Below, one piece after another: positions 18,075-27,487 of a DNA stretch of 64,000 nt (positions within the stretch are counted from its first letter, which is position 1; every line of letters starts with the position of its first letter). Made by a program: the position numbers and the translations under genes. Below the pieces are notes generated by a model that searched no databases, had not been told where the DNA came from, and saw only the letters and a list, made by a program, of their open reading frames with translations. Origin of the DNA: Candidatus Ulvibacter alkanivorans (GTDB lineage Bacteria > Bacteroidota > Bacteroidia > Flavobacteriales > Flavobacteriaceae); contig NZ_QOLC01000089.1 in NCBI RefSeq assembly GCF_003333325.1, positions 1-64,000 on the forward strand, in the 5' to 3' direction.

Positions 18075-18737
18075 ATGCTACAGTTCTTCTCGAAATACAA
18101 ATATTTTGCCATAGTTCTAGCAGTACTATCGGTTATAATTATCGCCGCTATTTATTCAGTATTGAAACCAAACGAGGTGCTTCCGGTGTTTCAACCCGCA
18201 AAAGTTAATGCCGAATTGGTTGATACCACCCTTCAACATGTAAAAAAATACCACACCATTGGTGATTTTTCGCTTACCAATCAAAATGGGAAGACGATCA
18301 CCCAAAACGATTATAAGGATAAGATCTATGTGGCCGATTTCTTTTTTACCACCTGCCAAACCATTTGCCCGGTCATGACCGATCATATGGCCGAAATTCA
18401 AGAAGAACTTAAACGCGATCAAGAGGTCTTACTACTTTCTCATACCGTGACGCCCGAAATCGATTCGGTAGCGCAACTCAAGCGATATGCCCTTCAGAAA
18501 GGAGTAAACGACGAGAAGTGGAACTTGGTAACTGGCGATAAAAAGGAAATCTACGATCTTGCCCGAAAATCCTATTTAGCGGCTAAAGAATCTCCCAATC
18601 CTTACGAATTGATTCATACCGAGAATTTTGTGCTTGTCGATAAAAAGAAACGCATTCGCGGATTCTATGATGGCACCGATCCAGAAGCGATCGAACAACT
18701 CTTAAATGACATCAAGATCTTAAAAAAAGAAGACTAG
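18075..18737 (+). CDS. SCO family (SCO1/SenC) copper chaperone-like protein
   Basis: 220 residues with an N-terminal membrane anchor (about 10-30) and a periplasmic thioredoxin fold. The copper motif CxxxC is in TTCQTICPV and the distal His in LLSHTVTPE. Members deliver copper to the CuA site of cytochrome c oxidase or act as thiol-disulfide proteins. No oxidase genes are near. It precedes feoA by 104 nt, in which an inverted repeat and a new promoter are seen. Confidence 0.92.
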   Translation: MLQFFSKYKYFAIVLAVLSVIIIAAIYSVLKPNEVLPVFQPAKVNAELVDTTLQHVKKYHTIGDFSLTNQNGKTITQNDYKDKIYVADFFFTTCQTICPVMTDHMAEIQEELKRDQEVLLLSHTVTPEIDSVAQLKRYALQKGVNDEKWNLVTGDKKEIYDLARKSYLAAKESPNPYELIHTENFVLVDKKKRIRGFYDGTDPEAIEQLLNDIKILKKED

Positions 18738-18763
18738 AAATTGATTCGTATTGCCAATAGGTT

Positions 18764-18784
18764 AAAAACAATCAAATTGTTTTT
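18764..18784 (+). promoter_or_regulatory. Inverted repeat upstream of feoA, candidate operator
   Basis: AAAAACAAT and ATTGTTTTT are perfect 9-bp arms around CAA. The repeat covers the TTG at 18777-18779, which could be the -33 element of the feoA promoter. An iron-responsive repressor site is plausible. Alternatively it is a weak AT-rich terminator for the SCO gene. Confidence 0.4.
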
Positions 18785-18803
18785 TCTACTGCCCAAATTC
18801 TAT

Positions 18804-18811
18804 TACTTTTG
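18804..18811 (+). promoter_or_regulatory. -7 promoter box TACTTTTG of feoAB
   Basis: Exact TAnnTTTG, 30 nt before the feoA ATG and 24 nt after a TTG at 18777-18779. Confidence 0.55.
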
Positions 18812-18841
18812 CGTTGTTTAAAATCAATCTAAATAAATATA

Positions 18842-19069
18842 ATGCTTACCATTGCCAATTTAAAAAAGGGACAGCGGGCTATCATTAAGGAGTTTTCGGT
18901 AGAGGTCGTACCGTTAAAGTTGCTCGAAATGGGCTGTCTTCCGGGCAATGAGGTTGCATTAGTACAAATGGCCCCGTTTCGTGACCCAATGTATCTTAAC
19001 ATTAACGGCAGTCATCTTGCCATTCGAAAAGAAACCGCTTCACAGATTGAAATAGAATTGATTCAATAA
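18842..19069 (+). CDS. feoA: Ferrous iron transport protein FeoA
   Basis: 75 residues forming an SH3-like FeoA domain (LKKGQRAIIKEF, LLEMGCLPGNEV, LAIRKETASQIEI). It is a cytoplasmic accessory of the FeoB channel. The stop codon is immediately followed by the feoB ATG. Confidence 0.95.
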   Translation: MLTIANLKKGQRAIIKEFSVEVVPLKLLEMGCLPGNEVALVQMAPFRDPMYLNINGSHLAIRKETASQIEIELIQ

Positions 19070-21169
19070 ATGGCAAAACAGATCAACGTCGCTCTTATCG
19101 GGAATCCGAATACGGGAAAGACCTCAGTTTTTAATCGGCTAACAGGCCTGAATCAAAAAGTAGGGAACTATCCCGGTATCACGGTCGAAAAAAAACAAGG
19201 GATCTGCAAACTACCACGGGGCGTCAAAGCCCATATACTGGATCTTCCCGGAACCTACAGCTTAAATGCCTCCTCCCTAGACGAGAATGTGGTCATCGAA
19301 TTATTGTTGAACAAGAACGATAAAGATTTTCCCGATGTTGCTGTGGTTGTGACCGATGTCGAGAACCTGAAGCGAAATCTGCTGCTGTTCACACAAATCA
19401 AAGACCTAGGTATCCCTACGATTCTAGCCATCAATATGGCAGATCGAATGAAGCGTAAGGCCATCACCTTAGATATCGAAACGCTAGAAAAGCGTCTAGA
19501 GACCAAAATCGCGCTTATTAGTTCTCGCAAGAATGAAGGATTTGAAGAATTAAAGGAGCTTATAAATGAATATACATTTCTTTCTACCGAGCCTTGTGTC
19601 AATGCTTCGGCCATAGCGCCAGAGTATTTTGACCGACTTCGGAAGGCTTTTCCGAATCAGGATTTGTACAAGTTGTGGTTGGTCATTACCCAGGATGTTA
19701 ACTTCGGAAAGCTGGATCGTCAAGAATTAAAAGGCGTTGCTACCTTCCAAACAGAGTCTAAAAGTGAACTTAAAAGACTTCAGCAAAAAGAGACCATTGC
19801 TAGGTATCAGTTTATCAATGGGGTGCTAAAGGAGTCCTTAACCGTTGATACGGCAAATGCCAAGGACTTGCGAAGTAGGATGGATCGCATCTTAACCCAT
19901 AAAGTTTGGGGCTATGTTATTTTCTTCGGAATCTTACTGCTTATTTTTCAAGCTATCTTCGACTGGAGTAGCTATCCTATGGATTTCATCGATAGTTCGT
20001 TTGCCTCTCTTAGTGAATGGCTCAAGAATACATTGCCTCCGGGAGATTTTACCAACTTACTCGCCGAAGGGATCGTTCCCGGATTGGGTGGTATTGTTAT
20101 TTTTATTCCACAGATCGCATTCCTGTTTCTCTTCATTTCTATTTTGGAAGAAACCGGTTACATGAGTAGAGTGGTTTTTTTAATGGACCGCATCATGAGA
20201 CGTTTTGGTTTAAGCGGGAAAAGTGTGGTGCCACTGGTATCGGGTACCGCTTGTGCAATTCCGGCGATTATGGCCACACGAAATATAGAAAATTGGAAAG
20301 AGCGACTCATTACTATTTTGGTTACGCCTTTTACTACTTGTTCTGCACGATTGCCGGTATATTTAATCATCATCGCATTGGTGATACCCGAAAAAAGAGT
20401 GTTAGGTATTTTTAGTATGCAAGGCTTAACATTAATGTTCCTGTATCTTCTAGGGTTTGGAGCGGCCATCTTTTCGGCTTATTTATTAGATAAAATACTC
20501 AAGATAAGAAGTAGAACCTTCTTTGTGGTAGAAATGCCAAATTACAAAGTCCCTTTAGGGAAAAATGTACTCATCACCGTAGTGGAAAAGACCAAATCTT
20601 TCGTTGTTGGTGCAGGAAAGATCATACTGGCGATCTCGATTATTCTATGGGTATTGGCCTCGTATGGTCCCGGTGATTTTAACAATGCCGAATCGATTGT
20701 AAGACAAGAAAATGCAGAGCAGGACCTTTCCGAAGAAACCTTAGAAACTAAAATTGCCTCTTTTAAGTTAGAGCACTCGTACATTGGTATCATTGGAAAA
20801 GGAATTGAACCTGCTGTTAGACCACTAGGCTACGATTGGAAAATTGGTATTGCCATCGTTAGTTCCTTTGCTGCTCGTGAAGTGTTTGTGGGTACGCTAG
20901 CCACTATTTATAGTGTGGGTAGCGAAGAAGAAGAAACGATAAAAAATAGAATGGCGGCAGAAGTCAATCCAGTTTTAGGAACACCCTTATTTAACTTTGC
21001 CAGTGGAGTCTCCCTTCTATTGTTCTATGCATTTGCCATGCAATGTATGAGTACTTTGGCCATTGTAAAACGCGAAACCAATAGCTGGAAATGGCCTATG
21101 TGGCAATTATTTGCCATGAGTGCCATTGCCTACGTAGTGGCCTTGGCTGCATATCAATTATTAAAATAA
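19070..21169 (+). CDS. feoB: Ferrous iron transporter FeoB
   Basis: 699 residues. N-terminal G protein with the P-loop GNPNTGKTS (11-19), DLPGTYSL and NMAD, then the membrane domain with the two Gate motifs (EETGYMSRVVF ... VPLVSGTACAIPAIMA; SSFAAREVFVGTLATIY). It carries Fe2+ across the inner membrane under microaerobic or iron-poor conditions. Directly downstream of feoA and followed by the small Cys-rich protein at 21228. Seen as standard length for Bacteroidota. Confidence 0.97.
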   Translation: MAKQINVALIGNPNTGKTSVFNRLTGLNQKVGNYPGITVEKKQGICKLPRGVKAHILDLPGTYSLNASSLDENVVIELLLNKNDKDFPDVAVVVTDVENLKRNLLLFTQIKDLGIPTILAINMADRMKRKAITLDIETLEKRLETKIALISSRKNEGFEELKELINEYTFLSTEPCVNASAIAPEYFDRLRKAFPNQDLYKLWLVITQDVNFGKLDRQELKGVATFQTESKSELKRLQQKETIARYQFINGVLKESLTVDTANAKDLRSRMDRILTHKVWGYVIFFGILLLIFQAIFDWSSYPMDFIDSSFASLSEWLKNTLPPGDFTNLLAEGIVPGLGGIVIFIPQIAFLFLFISILEETGYMSRVVFLMDRIMRRFGLSGKSVVPLVSGTACAIPAIMATRNIENWKERLITILVTPFTTCSARLPVYLIIIALVIPEKRVLGIFSMQGLTLMFLYLLGFGAAIFSAYLLDKILKIRSRTFFVVEMPNYKVPLGKNVLITVVEKTKSFVVGAGKIILAISIILWVLASYGPGDFNNAESIVRQENAEQDLSEETLETKIASFKLEHSYIGIIGKGIEPAVRPLGYDWKIGIAIVSSFAAREVFVGTLATIYSVGSEEEETIKNRMAAEVNPVLGTPLFNFASGVSLLLFYAFAMQCMSTLAIVKRETNSWKWPMWQLFAMSAIAYVVALAAYQLLK

Positions 21170-21215
21170 TCCTAGTGTCGCAACCCGAGGAAACTACGAA
21201 ATAATCTAAAATTAG

Positions 21216-21223
21216 TAAATTTG
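21216..21223 (+). promoter_or_regulatory. -7 promoter box TAAATTTG before the FeoB-associated gene
   Basis: Exact TAnnTTTG ending 4 nt before the ATG at 21228. Transcription from it would give an almost leaderless mRNA. Confidence 0.45.
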
Positions 21224-21227
21224 TACC

Positions 21228-21392
21228 ATGGACCTACAGACCATTTTAGTCATAATCACTTTTTGTTTGGCCACCGGCTATCTGCTAAGAAAGTTCGTGT
21301 GGAACCCAATATTTGAAGGGCGCCAAAAATCAATTGGCACCTTAGACGGTGGAAAGACCAAATGCGGTAAAAAAGATTGTGGTTGCCACTAA
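21228..21392 (+). CDS. FeoB-associated Cys-rich membrane protein
   Basis: 54 residues. One membrane segment near the N-terminus (QTILVIITFCLATGYLL), a short basic linker, and a C-terminal cysteine cluster (KCGKKDCGCH). Small proteins of this layout are regularly found after feoB in Bacteroidota and may hand on or sense iron, in the manner of FeoC. It starts 58 nt after feoB. Its last 4 nt overlap the convergent metalloprotease gene. The short length makes it easy to miss. Confidence 0.85.
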   Translation: MDLQTILVIITFCLATGYLLRKFVWNPIFEGRQKSIGTLDGGKTKCGKKDCGCH

Positions 21393-23875
21393 TCGTTTGG
21401 ATCTAACAATTGGTCGATTCGTGCTATCGCATCTTCATAATGGTAGCGCGTAACAGTATTTACTCTGCTCTTAGCAGATCGCAATCTACTGCGTAAGGCG
21501 TTCAATTCACCTCGTACGAGCGAACGAACATCCGAAGCGCTTACATCATAACTAAGCCTTCCTTCAAAGCCGGGACGGTTAAACCGTCTATTCGAAGGTT
21601 CTTCGGTCATTAAATAAGCCATTCGATCTAAATAAGTGCGTTGCAGATTTCTTCTATAAATGTCCACGTTTCGGTTGGCAGAGGCCTCACTCCATAAACC
21701 GTTTCTTAGATCGGTTAACATCTCTAAAGCACTATAACGATCCCCCTCAAGGGTTTCTCCGTCTATTAGTCTTCCTATACGATCAAAACTTAGGATGTTG
21801 TTTAGATGTCTCGCTTGCAAACGCCTTAGGTCTTCAAAATAGCCAGCATGATCTATATTTTGTAAAATATTAATATCGATGAGCCATGCCGGAGTTTCGA
21901 AGATATTATCGTGTAACCACGCCATAGAGGCTCGCTGTGTCGCTTTATCCTGATGCGTGTAGACAATCCCTTCTTGTTTTGGTGTCTTTAAATTTTCATA
22001 AACACCGCCAATATTGGTAACTACATGTCCAACATATCTGCTGTAAACTCCTAATAATTCACCATACAACTCTTCGAGATCATTATAGTTATTGGTTTGT
22101 TCCGAAGTCCAATTGGGCAAGTTCTTAACTACATATTTTAAATTGCGAATTCCATAATTACTGGCCGCTATTGGATCGTTACCTATACTTTCCGTTTGTG
22201 ATTGCGGGTCGAAGCTACTTGACTGCCTTCCGAATTTGTAAATAGGGTCGCCGGCCTTTTCTAATATCCATTGATTCAAAGTAGTTTTTTCTTCCTCTGC
22301 CGAATTGGCTCCGGGAATCACTCGATACCCCCAATTAGTAGCGTAATGATCGTAAGGTCCCATTTGTCTAATAAATCGAATGTTTTCATCGCCCGGTTGT
22401 GCAATGTAATTATATCGAGCATAATCCATTAAACTTGCCGCAATTCCGTTTTTTTGCGTAAAATCACCATCGCGATACGATTCGACATCGTAGGCGTAAC
22501 TGGCAGCCATGTTGTGAGGAAATCCTAAGGCATGCCCTACTTCGTGCGCAATTACCATGCGCATCATCTCTCCAATTTCTTCCTCCGGAGTGTTCAAGGT
22601 TCTTGCACTAGGGTTGGCCGCTCCTGTTTCTAATAAATAACGGTTACGGTAACTACGTAAGTGATTGTGATACCAGATAATATCACTTTCTATGATCTCT
22701 CCACTTCTAGGGTCGGAAACACTAGGTCCTACTGCATTTCGCGTAGTGCTAGCCACATAGCGTACTACTGAATACCGAATATCTTCCGGACTCCAATCGG
22801 GATCTTCCTCTTTGGTTGGCGGATCTTTAGCGATGATCGCATTTTTAAAGCCGGCACTTTCAAAAGGCTTTTGCCAATCTTCTATACCTTGCTTGATATA
22901 CTTACGTAAACCTTCAGGGGTTCCCGGATCCAAGTAATAAACAATGGGGTCTTTGGGTTCAACCAATTCTCCACGTGCATAGGCTGCAGGATCTTTTGGT
23001 TCTAGTCGCCAACGACGAATATAGGTCTTCTCATCTGCCTTTAACGCATCGCTTCCGTAGTCATACTGACTCACCGTAAAGAACCCAACACGAGGATCGT
23101 ATAATCTTGGTTGCATAGGTTCTTCTGGTAGTAAGATCATCGATTGATTCATTTGTAAGCTAATCGATTCTGTGGCAGAAGCAGAAGGCGGTTCGGAAGC
23201 ATTATAGGTGAAGTCTTGTTTTACTTCTATGTTCTTCGGAAAGCTTTTTACACTATTTATAAAACTTCGGGACTTATCTAAATTCTTAACTTTATATTGC
23301 TTGCGAAAGCGCGCCGGCAGCCCACTAATAGCTTTTACATCCGATTCAAAAAACGAAGAAACATCGATCACGGTTGACGTAGAGTCCTTGCTAAACGCTT
23401 CTATATCGAAAGCATACAAGGTAGGTTCGTAATTGTTTACGTAGACCGATTTGCTTATGGCCTTGCTGCTGTCTGCGACATTGGTATACGACTTCACCTT
23501 TAAAAGGATCTTATCTTGGTACCGTACCCAATGCACGACCTGTTCGTTGGTTTTTGTCCCTGCATTTACGTAGCCTCCACCCAAGCCCAACGGAATCTGA
23601 GCAATACGCGAGACCCACAACATGTCTTTCTGTAACAACGAATCGGGGATCTCATAATAGAATTTCTTGTTGAGCGAATGCACTTTGAAAAGGCCCAAGT
23701 CGGTGATCGCTTCGGAAGTGATCACGTCATCATACGCTTTGATAGCATCCTTGTCTTTAGATTTGGGTTTGGTTGCTGTTTGAGGTGTTTTTTGTGAAGT
23801 TTTCCCTTGTTGCGAAGTTGAAGCACAGGAAATTAATAAACCTAGTAGTAGGCAGGTTGCTACAATTTTTTTCAT
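21389..23875 (-). CDS. Zinc-dependent metalloprotease lipoprotein (DUF5117/DUF4953 type)
   Basis: 828 residues. Lipoprotein signal (LLGLLISCAST), DUF5117-like N-terminal region, and a zinc site HEVGHALGFPHN near residue 440 (HExxHxxGxxH, metzincin style) in MRMVIAHEVGHALGF. The C-terminal third is the DUF5118/4953-like tail with many Arg and Tyr. Members are large outer-membrane-associated proteases common in Bacteroidota, with unknown targets. A single-gene unit, convergent with the Feo genes. Confidence 0.9.
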   Translation of the reverse strand: MKKIVATCLLLGLLISCASTSQQGKTSQKTPQTATKPKSKDKDAIKAYDDVITSEAITDLGLFKVHSLNKKFYYEIPDSLLQKDMLWVSRIAQIPLGLGGGYVNAGTKTNEQVVHWVRYQDKILLKVKSYTNVADSSKAISKSVYVNNYEPTLYAFDIEAFSKDSTSTVIDVSSFFESDVKAISGLPARFRKQYKVKNLDKSRSFINSVKSFPKNIEVKQDFTYNASEPPSASATESISLQMNQSMILLPEEPMQPRLYDPRVGFFTVSQYDYGSDALKADEKTYIRRWRLEPKDPAAYARGELVEPKDPIVYYLDPGTPEGLRKYIKQGIEDWQKPFESAGFKNAIIAKDPPTKEEDPDWSPEDIRYSVVRYVASTTRNAVGPSVSDPRSGEIIESDIIWYHNHLRSYRNRYLLETGAANPSARTLNTPEEEIGEMMRMVIAHEVGHALGFPHNMAASYAYDVESYRDGDFTQKNGIAASLMDYARYNYIAQPGDENIRFIRQMGPYDHYATNWGYRVIPGANSAEEEKTTLNQWILEKAGDPIYKFGRQSSSFDPQSQTESIGNDPIAASNYGIRNLKYVVKNLPNWTSEQTNNYNDLEELYGELLGVYSRYVGHVVTNIGGVYENLKTPKQEGIVYTHQDKATQRASMAWLHDNIFETPAWLIDINILQNIDHAGYFEDLRRLQARHLNNILSFDRIGRLIDGETLEGDRYSALEMLTDLRNGLWSEASANRNVDIYRRNLQRTYLDRMAYLMTEEPSNRRFNRPGFEGRLSYDVSASDVRSLVRGELNALRSRLRSAKSRVNTVTRYHYEDAIARIDQLLDPND

Positions 23876-23976
23876 GAAATAGGAATTTGCTTTCGAAAAT
23901 ACACAATAGCTAAAAAAAATTCCGGCTTTCTTCCAAGATTAACATTCTAAACACCCAAAGTAGTAAAGGGGACTAA

Positions 23977-24390
23977 TTACTCATGACACACCAACAACGT
24001 GTAGTTAGGTTGTTCGCCACCTAGCGCTGAGGTTGGATACGGATTCAACGCCATAATATACAAATGTAGGTCGCTGTCCTTAAAGATCGTATGAATCATT
24101 TCAGAAGGCGGTACTTGTCCTTTTAAAGTAACCTCTTTGCGTTCACTTTGTCCATTCGCTGCCGACATTTCCAAGACAATACGCGCTTCGCCTGCCCAAA
24201 CACATGTAACATTGGTAGGACAACGTGAATCCTCCAATACCTCAACAAATCGAATGGTCACATCTGCTATTTGCACAGTTTCCCCTAACGGGATCTTTAC
24301 CGCTATCTTAGGAACATCAACAGGAGTTTCCTCTTGAGCAAAGGTGATACTTACAAACAACAAGGTAACTAGTACAACTAACTTTTTCAT
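23977..24390 (-). CDS. Secreted hypothetical protein with CVWAG motif
   Basis: 137 residues. Signal peptide 1-18 (MKKLVVLVTLLFVSITFA). The core has the pattern DSRCPTNVTCVWAGEA, which recurs in a family of small secreted Bacteroidota proteins; the two Cys probably form a disulfide. The rest is beta-rich and ends in YTLLVCHE. Function unknown. Confidence 0.75.
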   Translation of the reverse strand: MKKLVVLVTLLFVSITFAQEETPVDVPKIAVKIPLGETVQIADVTIRFVEVLEDSRCPTNVTCVWAGEARIVLEMSAANGQSERKEVTLKGQVPPSEMIHTIFKDSDLHLYIMALNPYPTSALGGEQPNYTLLVCHE

Positions 24391-24444
24391 AGGAATAAAT
24401 ATTTTCAGTTTAAAGATATAAGAAATAACAATGCCAAAAAAAAG

Positions 24445-25605
24445 CTAGCCTCTAAATAAAAAGAAATCATCTTTCATCTTTTCGATGCGTTCGTCCTTGT
24501 TAGTGATAATGTATTCGAGCGCCAAATTTGTAAACTCCTTTCCTTTTTCTGTAAGGGATACAATCTCATTGTTAATAGTGATCATATTGTTCTTTAATGC
24601 GAGGTCCAATACCGTTTTGCTTCGTACCTTTTGCCAATTAATATGTTCATTTAGATGATTGATATGGCGTTCTTTTTCTTCGGAATGGTTATTTAAGTGC
24701 AACAAAAATGTGAGTAGTGAAACTTCAGTTCGTTGTTGTTTCTGCCGGTATAAAACTGCCACCAAACCTTTCCGAGGGGCAAAAAGATATACGAACAAGA
24801 ATACCACACCTAACACTGTGGTCATCGATCCTGAGATTGAAGCATCCAGCCAATGTGCCGTCCAATAGCCCATAATGGCCGAAAAAACACCAAAGCCTAT
24901 AGACAAGTATAACATTTTCCGAAGGTCTGAGGTCAATAGGTAGGCAGTGGCAGCAGGGGCTATCATAAGGGCAACTACTAAGATCGCTCCAACGGCATCA
25001 AATGCTCCTACCACAGTAATGGATGACATTGACATGATTCCGTAGTGCATAACCACCGGTGAAATACCTAAGGCCGATGACAATCCGGCATCGAACGTAC
25101 TTACCTTTAGTTCTTTAAAGAACAAAAACAGGAGCACTACGGTTAGTATGAGAATACTACCCATGATCCACAAGGATTTAGGGCCAACGTCGGCTCCAAA
25201 TAGCAATAGGCGATCAAAAGGGGCAAAGGCCAATTCTCCCAATAATACTGCATCGACATCTAAGTGAACGTCATTGGCATTTTTAGCGATCATGATCACA
25301 CCAATGCTAAAAAGCGCGGGAAACACTAGTCCTATGGCCGTATCTTCTTTTACCAATCCGGTTTTTTGAATAGCTTCCACCAAGATCACCGTGATCACTC
25401 CCGTAACCGCTGCCAATAAGATGAGCAAAGGCGAATTGAGGTCATGGGTTATAAAAAATCCCAACACAATACCGGGAAGGATGGAATGGCTAATCGCGTC
25501 GCTTATCAAGGCCATTTTCCGAAGCACCAGAAACACTCCCGGAATGGCACATGCGATCGCAACGATGGCAGCAATGATTTGTATTTCAATCTGCGGACTA
25601 GTCAT
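24445..25605 (-). CDS. Metal ABC transporter permease with C-terminal winged-helix domain
   Basis: 386 residues. Residues about 1-280 are an ABC-3 permease (TroCD/ZnuB/MntB type) with eight or more membrane helices and the coupling motif DAISHSILPGIVLGF. The last 100 residues are soluble: VLDLALKNNMITINNEIVSLTEKGKEF reads as a winged helix like those of DtxR or Fe-dependent repressors. It overlaps the upstream permease gene by 8 nt. It is the last gene of the metal importer operon. Confidence 0.9.
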   Translation of the reverse strand: MTSPQIEIQIIAAIVAIACAIPGVFLVLRKMALISDAISHSILPGIVLGFFITHDLNSPLLILLAAVTGVITVILVEAIQKTGLVKEDTAIGLVFPALFSIGVIMIAKNANDVHLDVDAVLLGELAFAPFDRLLLFGADVGPKSLWIMGSILILTVVLLFLFFKELKVSTFDAGLSSALGISPVVMHYGIMSMSSITVVGAFDAVGAILVVALMIAPAATAYLLTSDLRKMLYLSIGFGVFSAIMGYWTAHWLDASISGSMTTVLGVVFLFVYLFAPRKGLVAVLYRQKQQRTEVSLLTFLLHLNNHSEEKERHINHLNEHINWQKVRSKTVLDLALKNNMITINNEIVSLTEKGKEFTNLALEYIITNKDERIEKMKDDFFLFRG

Positions 25606-26731
25606 TTTTTAGTTGTTGATTGTAAAGATTTTTTGCTTCGGAAAAGCCTTTATCTGTCATCGCCCATTCTTGACCCTGTATTGATATCCATTCTTTTTCT
25701 TCAAGTTTCCGAAGTGTGCCTTTGGTAAATCCTTGAAAATTGTTCAAAATTCGAATAGCGTGAGGATGGGAAATATCTTCGTGATCTTTAGCGATCCCGT
25801 ACATGAACTGAAGTGTCTTCTGCAATTGCAAATCACGTCGATTTTGACGAAATCTTATTTCTCTAAACAGCAAACCTCGACCGGGCGAAAAGACAAATGA
25901 GAACAGTACGAACACAGCAGCTACCAAAACGATCACCGGGCCGGTTGACAAATTGTTTTCGCTGGCACTGATCGCCGTTCCCACGACACCTGAAAATGCA
26001 CCAAATATCGCCGCCAAAAGGATCATTACACTCAAATTATTGGTCCATTGCCGTGCCGCAGCTGCAGGTGCTAAGAGCATCGCACTCATTAGCACAACGC
26101 CTACGGTTTGTAATCCAAGTACGATGGCCAAAACGATAAAAAAAGTGATTAGAATATCGATGAACTTCGTATTAAACCCGAGGGTTTTGGTATAGTCGGC
26201 ATCAAATAACAGGATCTTAAATTCTTTCCAAAAAAGCAATAGGACGATCAAACAGATGGAGGTAACCACTACCATTAGTGTCACGTCCTTTTCCACCAAA
26301 GTGGCTGCTTGACCAAATAGGTATTTATCTAATCCGGCTTGATTGGCATTGGGTTGTTTTTGAATAAAGGTGAGTAACAACATTCCAAAGCCAAAGAACA
26401 ACGACAAGATCAAGCCTAGGGCTGTGTCGCTCTTCAAATGCGTTTTTTGTGTCATCCCGCGTATCCAAAAGGTACCAATTAACCCACTAACCAAGGCACC
26501 TAACAGTAAAACATTCGTGTCTTTGGCGCCGGTAATTAGAAAGGCCAAAGCGATCCCCGGCAAGGCCGCATGGGAGATGGCATCGCCTAACAGACTTTGT
26601 TTTCTAAGTACGGCAAAACTCCCCAGCATACCACAAATGGCTCCTAATACCGCTGTCCCCAAGGTGATGGTTCGCAAGGTATAATCGCTCCAAAGTAGTT
26701 CGAAATATTCGCTTAGCGTCATAGTATTCAA
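25598..26731 (-). CDS. Metal ABC transporter permease with C-terminal winged-helix domain
   Basis: 377 residues, paralogous to the next gene. ABC-3 permease domain with GDAISHAALPGIALAF and MSAMLLAPAAAARQW, then a soluble C-terminal domain of about 90 residues (FTKGTLRKLEEKEWISIQGQEWAMTDKGF) that looks like a winged helix. Two different permeases indicate a heterodimeric channel as in SitCD or TroCD. It starts 18 nt after the ATPase stop. Confidence 0.9.
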   Translation of the reverse strand: MNTMTLSEYFELLWSDYTLRTITLGTAVLGAICGMLGSFAVLRKQSLLGDAISHAALPGIALAFLITGAKDTNVLLLGALVSGLIGTFWIRGMTQKTHLKSDTALGLILSLFFGFGMLLLTFIQKQPNANQAGLDKYLFGQAATLVEKDVTLMVVVTSICLIVLLLFWKEFKILLFDADYTKTLGFNTKFIDILITFFIVLAIVLGLQTVGVVLMSAMLLAPAAAARQWTNNLSVMILLAAIFGAFSGVVGTAISASENNLSTGPVIVLVAAVFVLFSFVFSPGRGLLFREIRFRQNRRDLQLQKTLQFMYGIAKDHEDISHPHAIRILNNFQGFTKGTLRKLEEKEWISIQGQEWAMTDKGFSEAKNLYNQQLKND

Positions 26732-26749
26732 TTGCTATAATTCTCTCGG

Positions 26750-27487
26750 CTATTTATTTATAGCCACTTTATAGTTAATACCGTAGGTCTTGGTTAAATT
26801 ATCGTCATTAAAAATATCCTTCACCGGTCCCGTGGCTATTTTCTTTACATTCAAGAATGTTACCCAATCGAAGTATTCCGGTACGGTTTGTAGATCGTGA
26901 TGTACTACTACCACTGTTTTGCCTGCTTTTCGAAGTTCTTTTAAGATATTAATGATCGCGATCTCGGTAGTGGCATCGACCCCTTGAAAAGGTTCATCCA
27001 TAAAATAGATAGCTGCATTTTGCACCAGTGCTCTCGCTAAGAACACACGTTGCTGTTGACCGCCACTTAACTGACTAATCTGCCTGTTCTTGAACGAAAG
27101 CATGCCCACCTTTTCCAAGGCTTCCAAAGAAGCTTTTTTCTCCTTTTGTCCAGGCCTTTTGATCCAGCCTAAGCTCCCGTAAGTACCCATCATGACCACA
27201 TCAAGGGCCGTAGTGGGAAAATCCCAATCTACACTCCCTTTCTGCGGCACATACCCTACTAGTCTTCGTTGTTTCTCATAAGGCTTTCCATAAATCGCTA
27301 CGCTTCCGGCTATGGGTTTGATGATACCTAAAATAGCTTTGATCAACGTAGATTTTCCCGCACCATTGGGTCCCACAATTGCCATTAAGACCCCTTCGGG
27401 AACTGCAAGGTCTATATCCCAAAGTACAGGTTTGTAGTTATAGGCTACTGTAAGGTCATCTACTTGTATGGCAATTTTATTGTTCAT
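26750..27487 (-). CDS. Metal ABC transporter ATP-binding protein
   Basis: 245 residues. Walker [11 protein letters not shown]-loop [13 protein letters not shown], signature [16 protein letters not shown], Walker [14 protein letters not shown], and switch His VVHHDL. The sequence around the Q-loop is typical of Mn/Zn/Fe importers (MntB/TroB/ZnuC). Its ATG overlaps the stop of the binding-protein gene by 1 nt (TAATG). Confidence 0.95.
   Translation of the reverse strand: MNNKIAIQVDDLTVAYNYKPVLWDIDLAVPEGVLMAIVGPNGAGKSTLIKAILGIIKPIAGSVAIYGKPYEKQRRLVGYVPQKGSVDWDFPTTALDVVMMGTYGSLGWIKRPGQKEKKASLEALEKVGMLSFKNRQISQLSGGQQQRVFLARALVQNAAIYFMDEPFQGVDATTEIAIINILKELRKAGKTVVVVHHDLQTVPEYFDWVTFLNVKKIATGPVKDIFNDDNLTKTYGINYKVAINK

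Noticed and set aside
24445..27487. Zinc-specific ZnuABC importer
   Set aside because: The binding protein has no His-rich loop and the operon starts with an MntR-like regulator, so Mn or Fe is more likely; not excluded.
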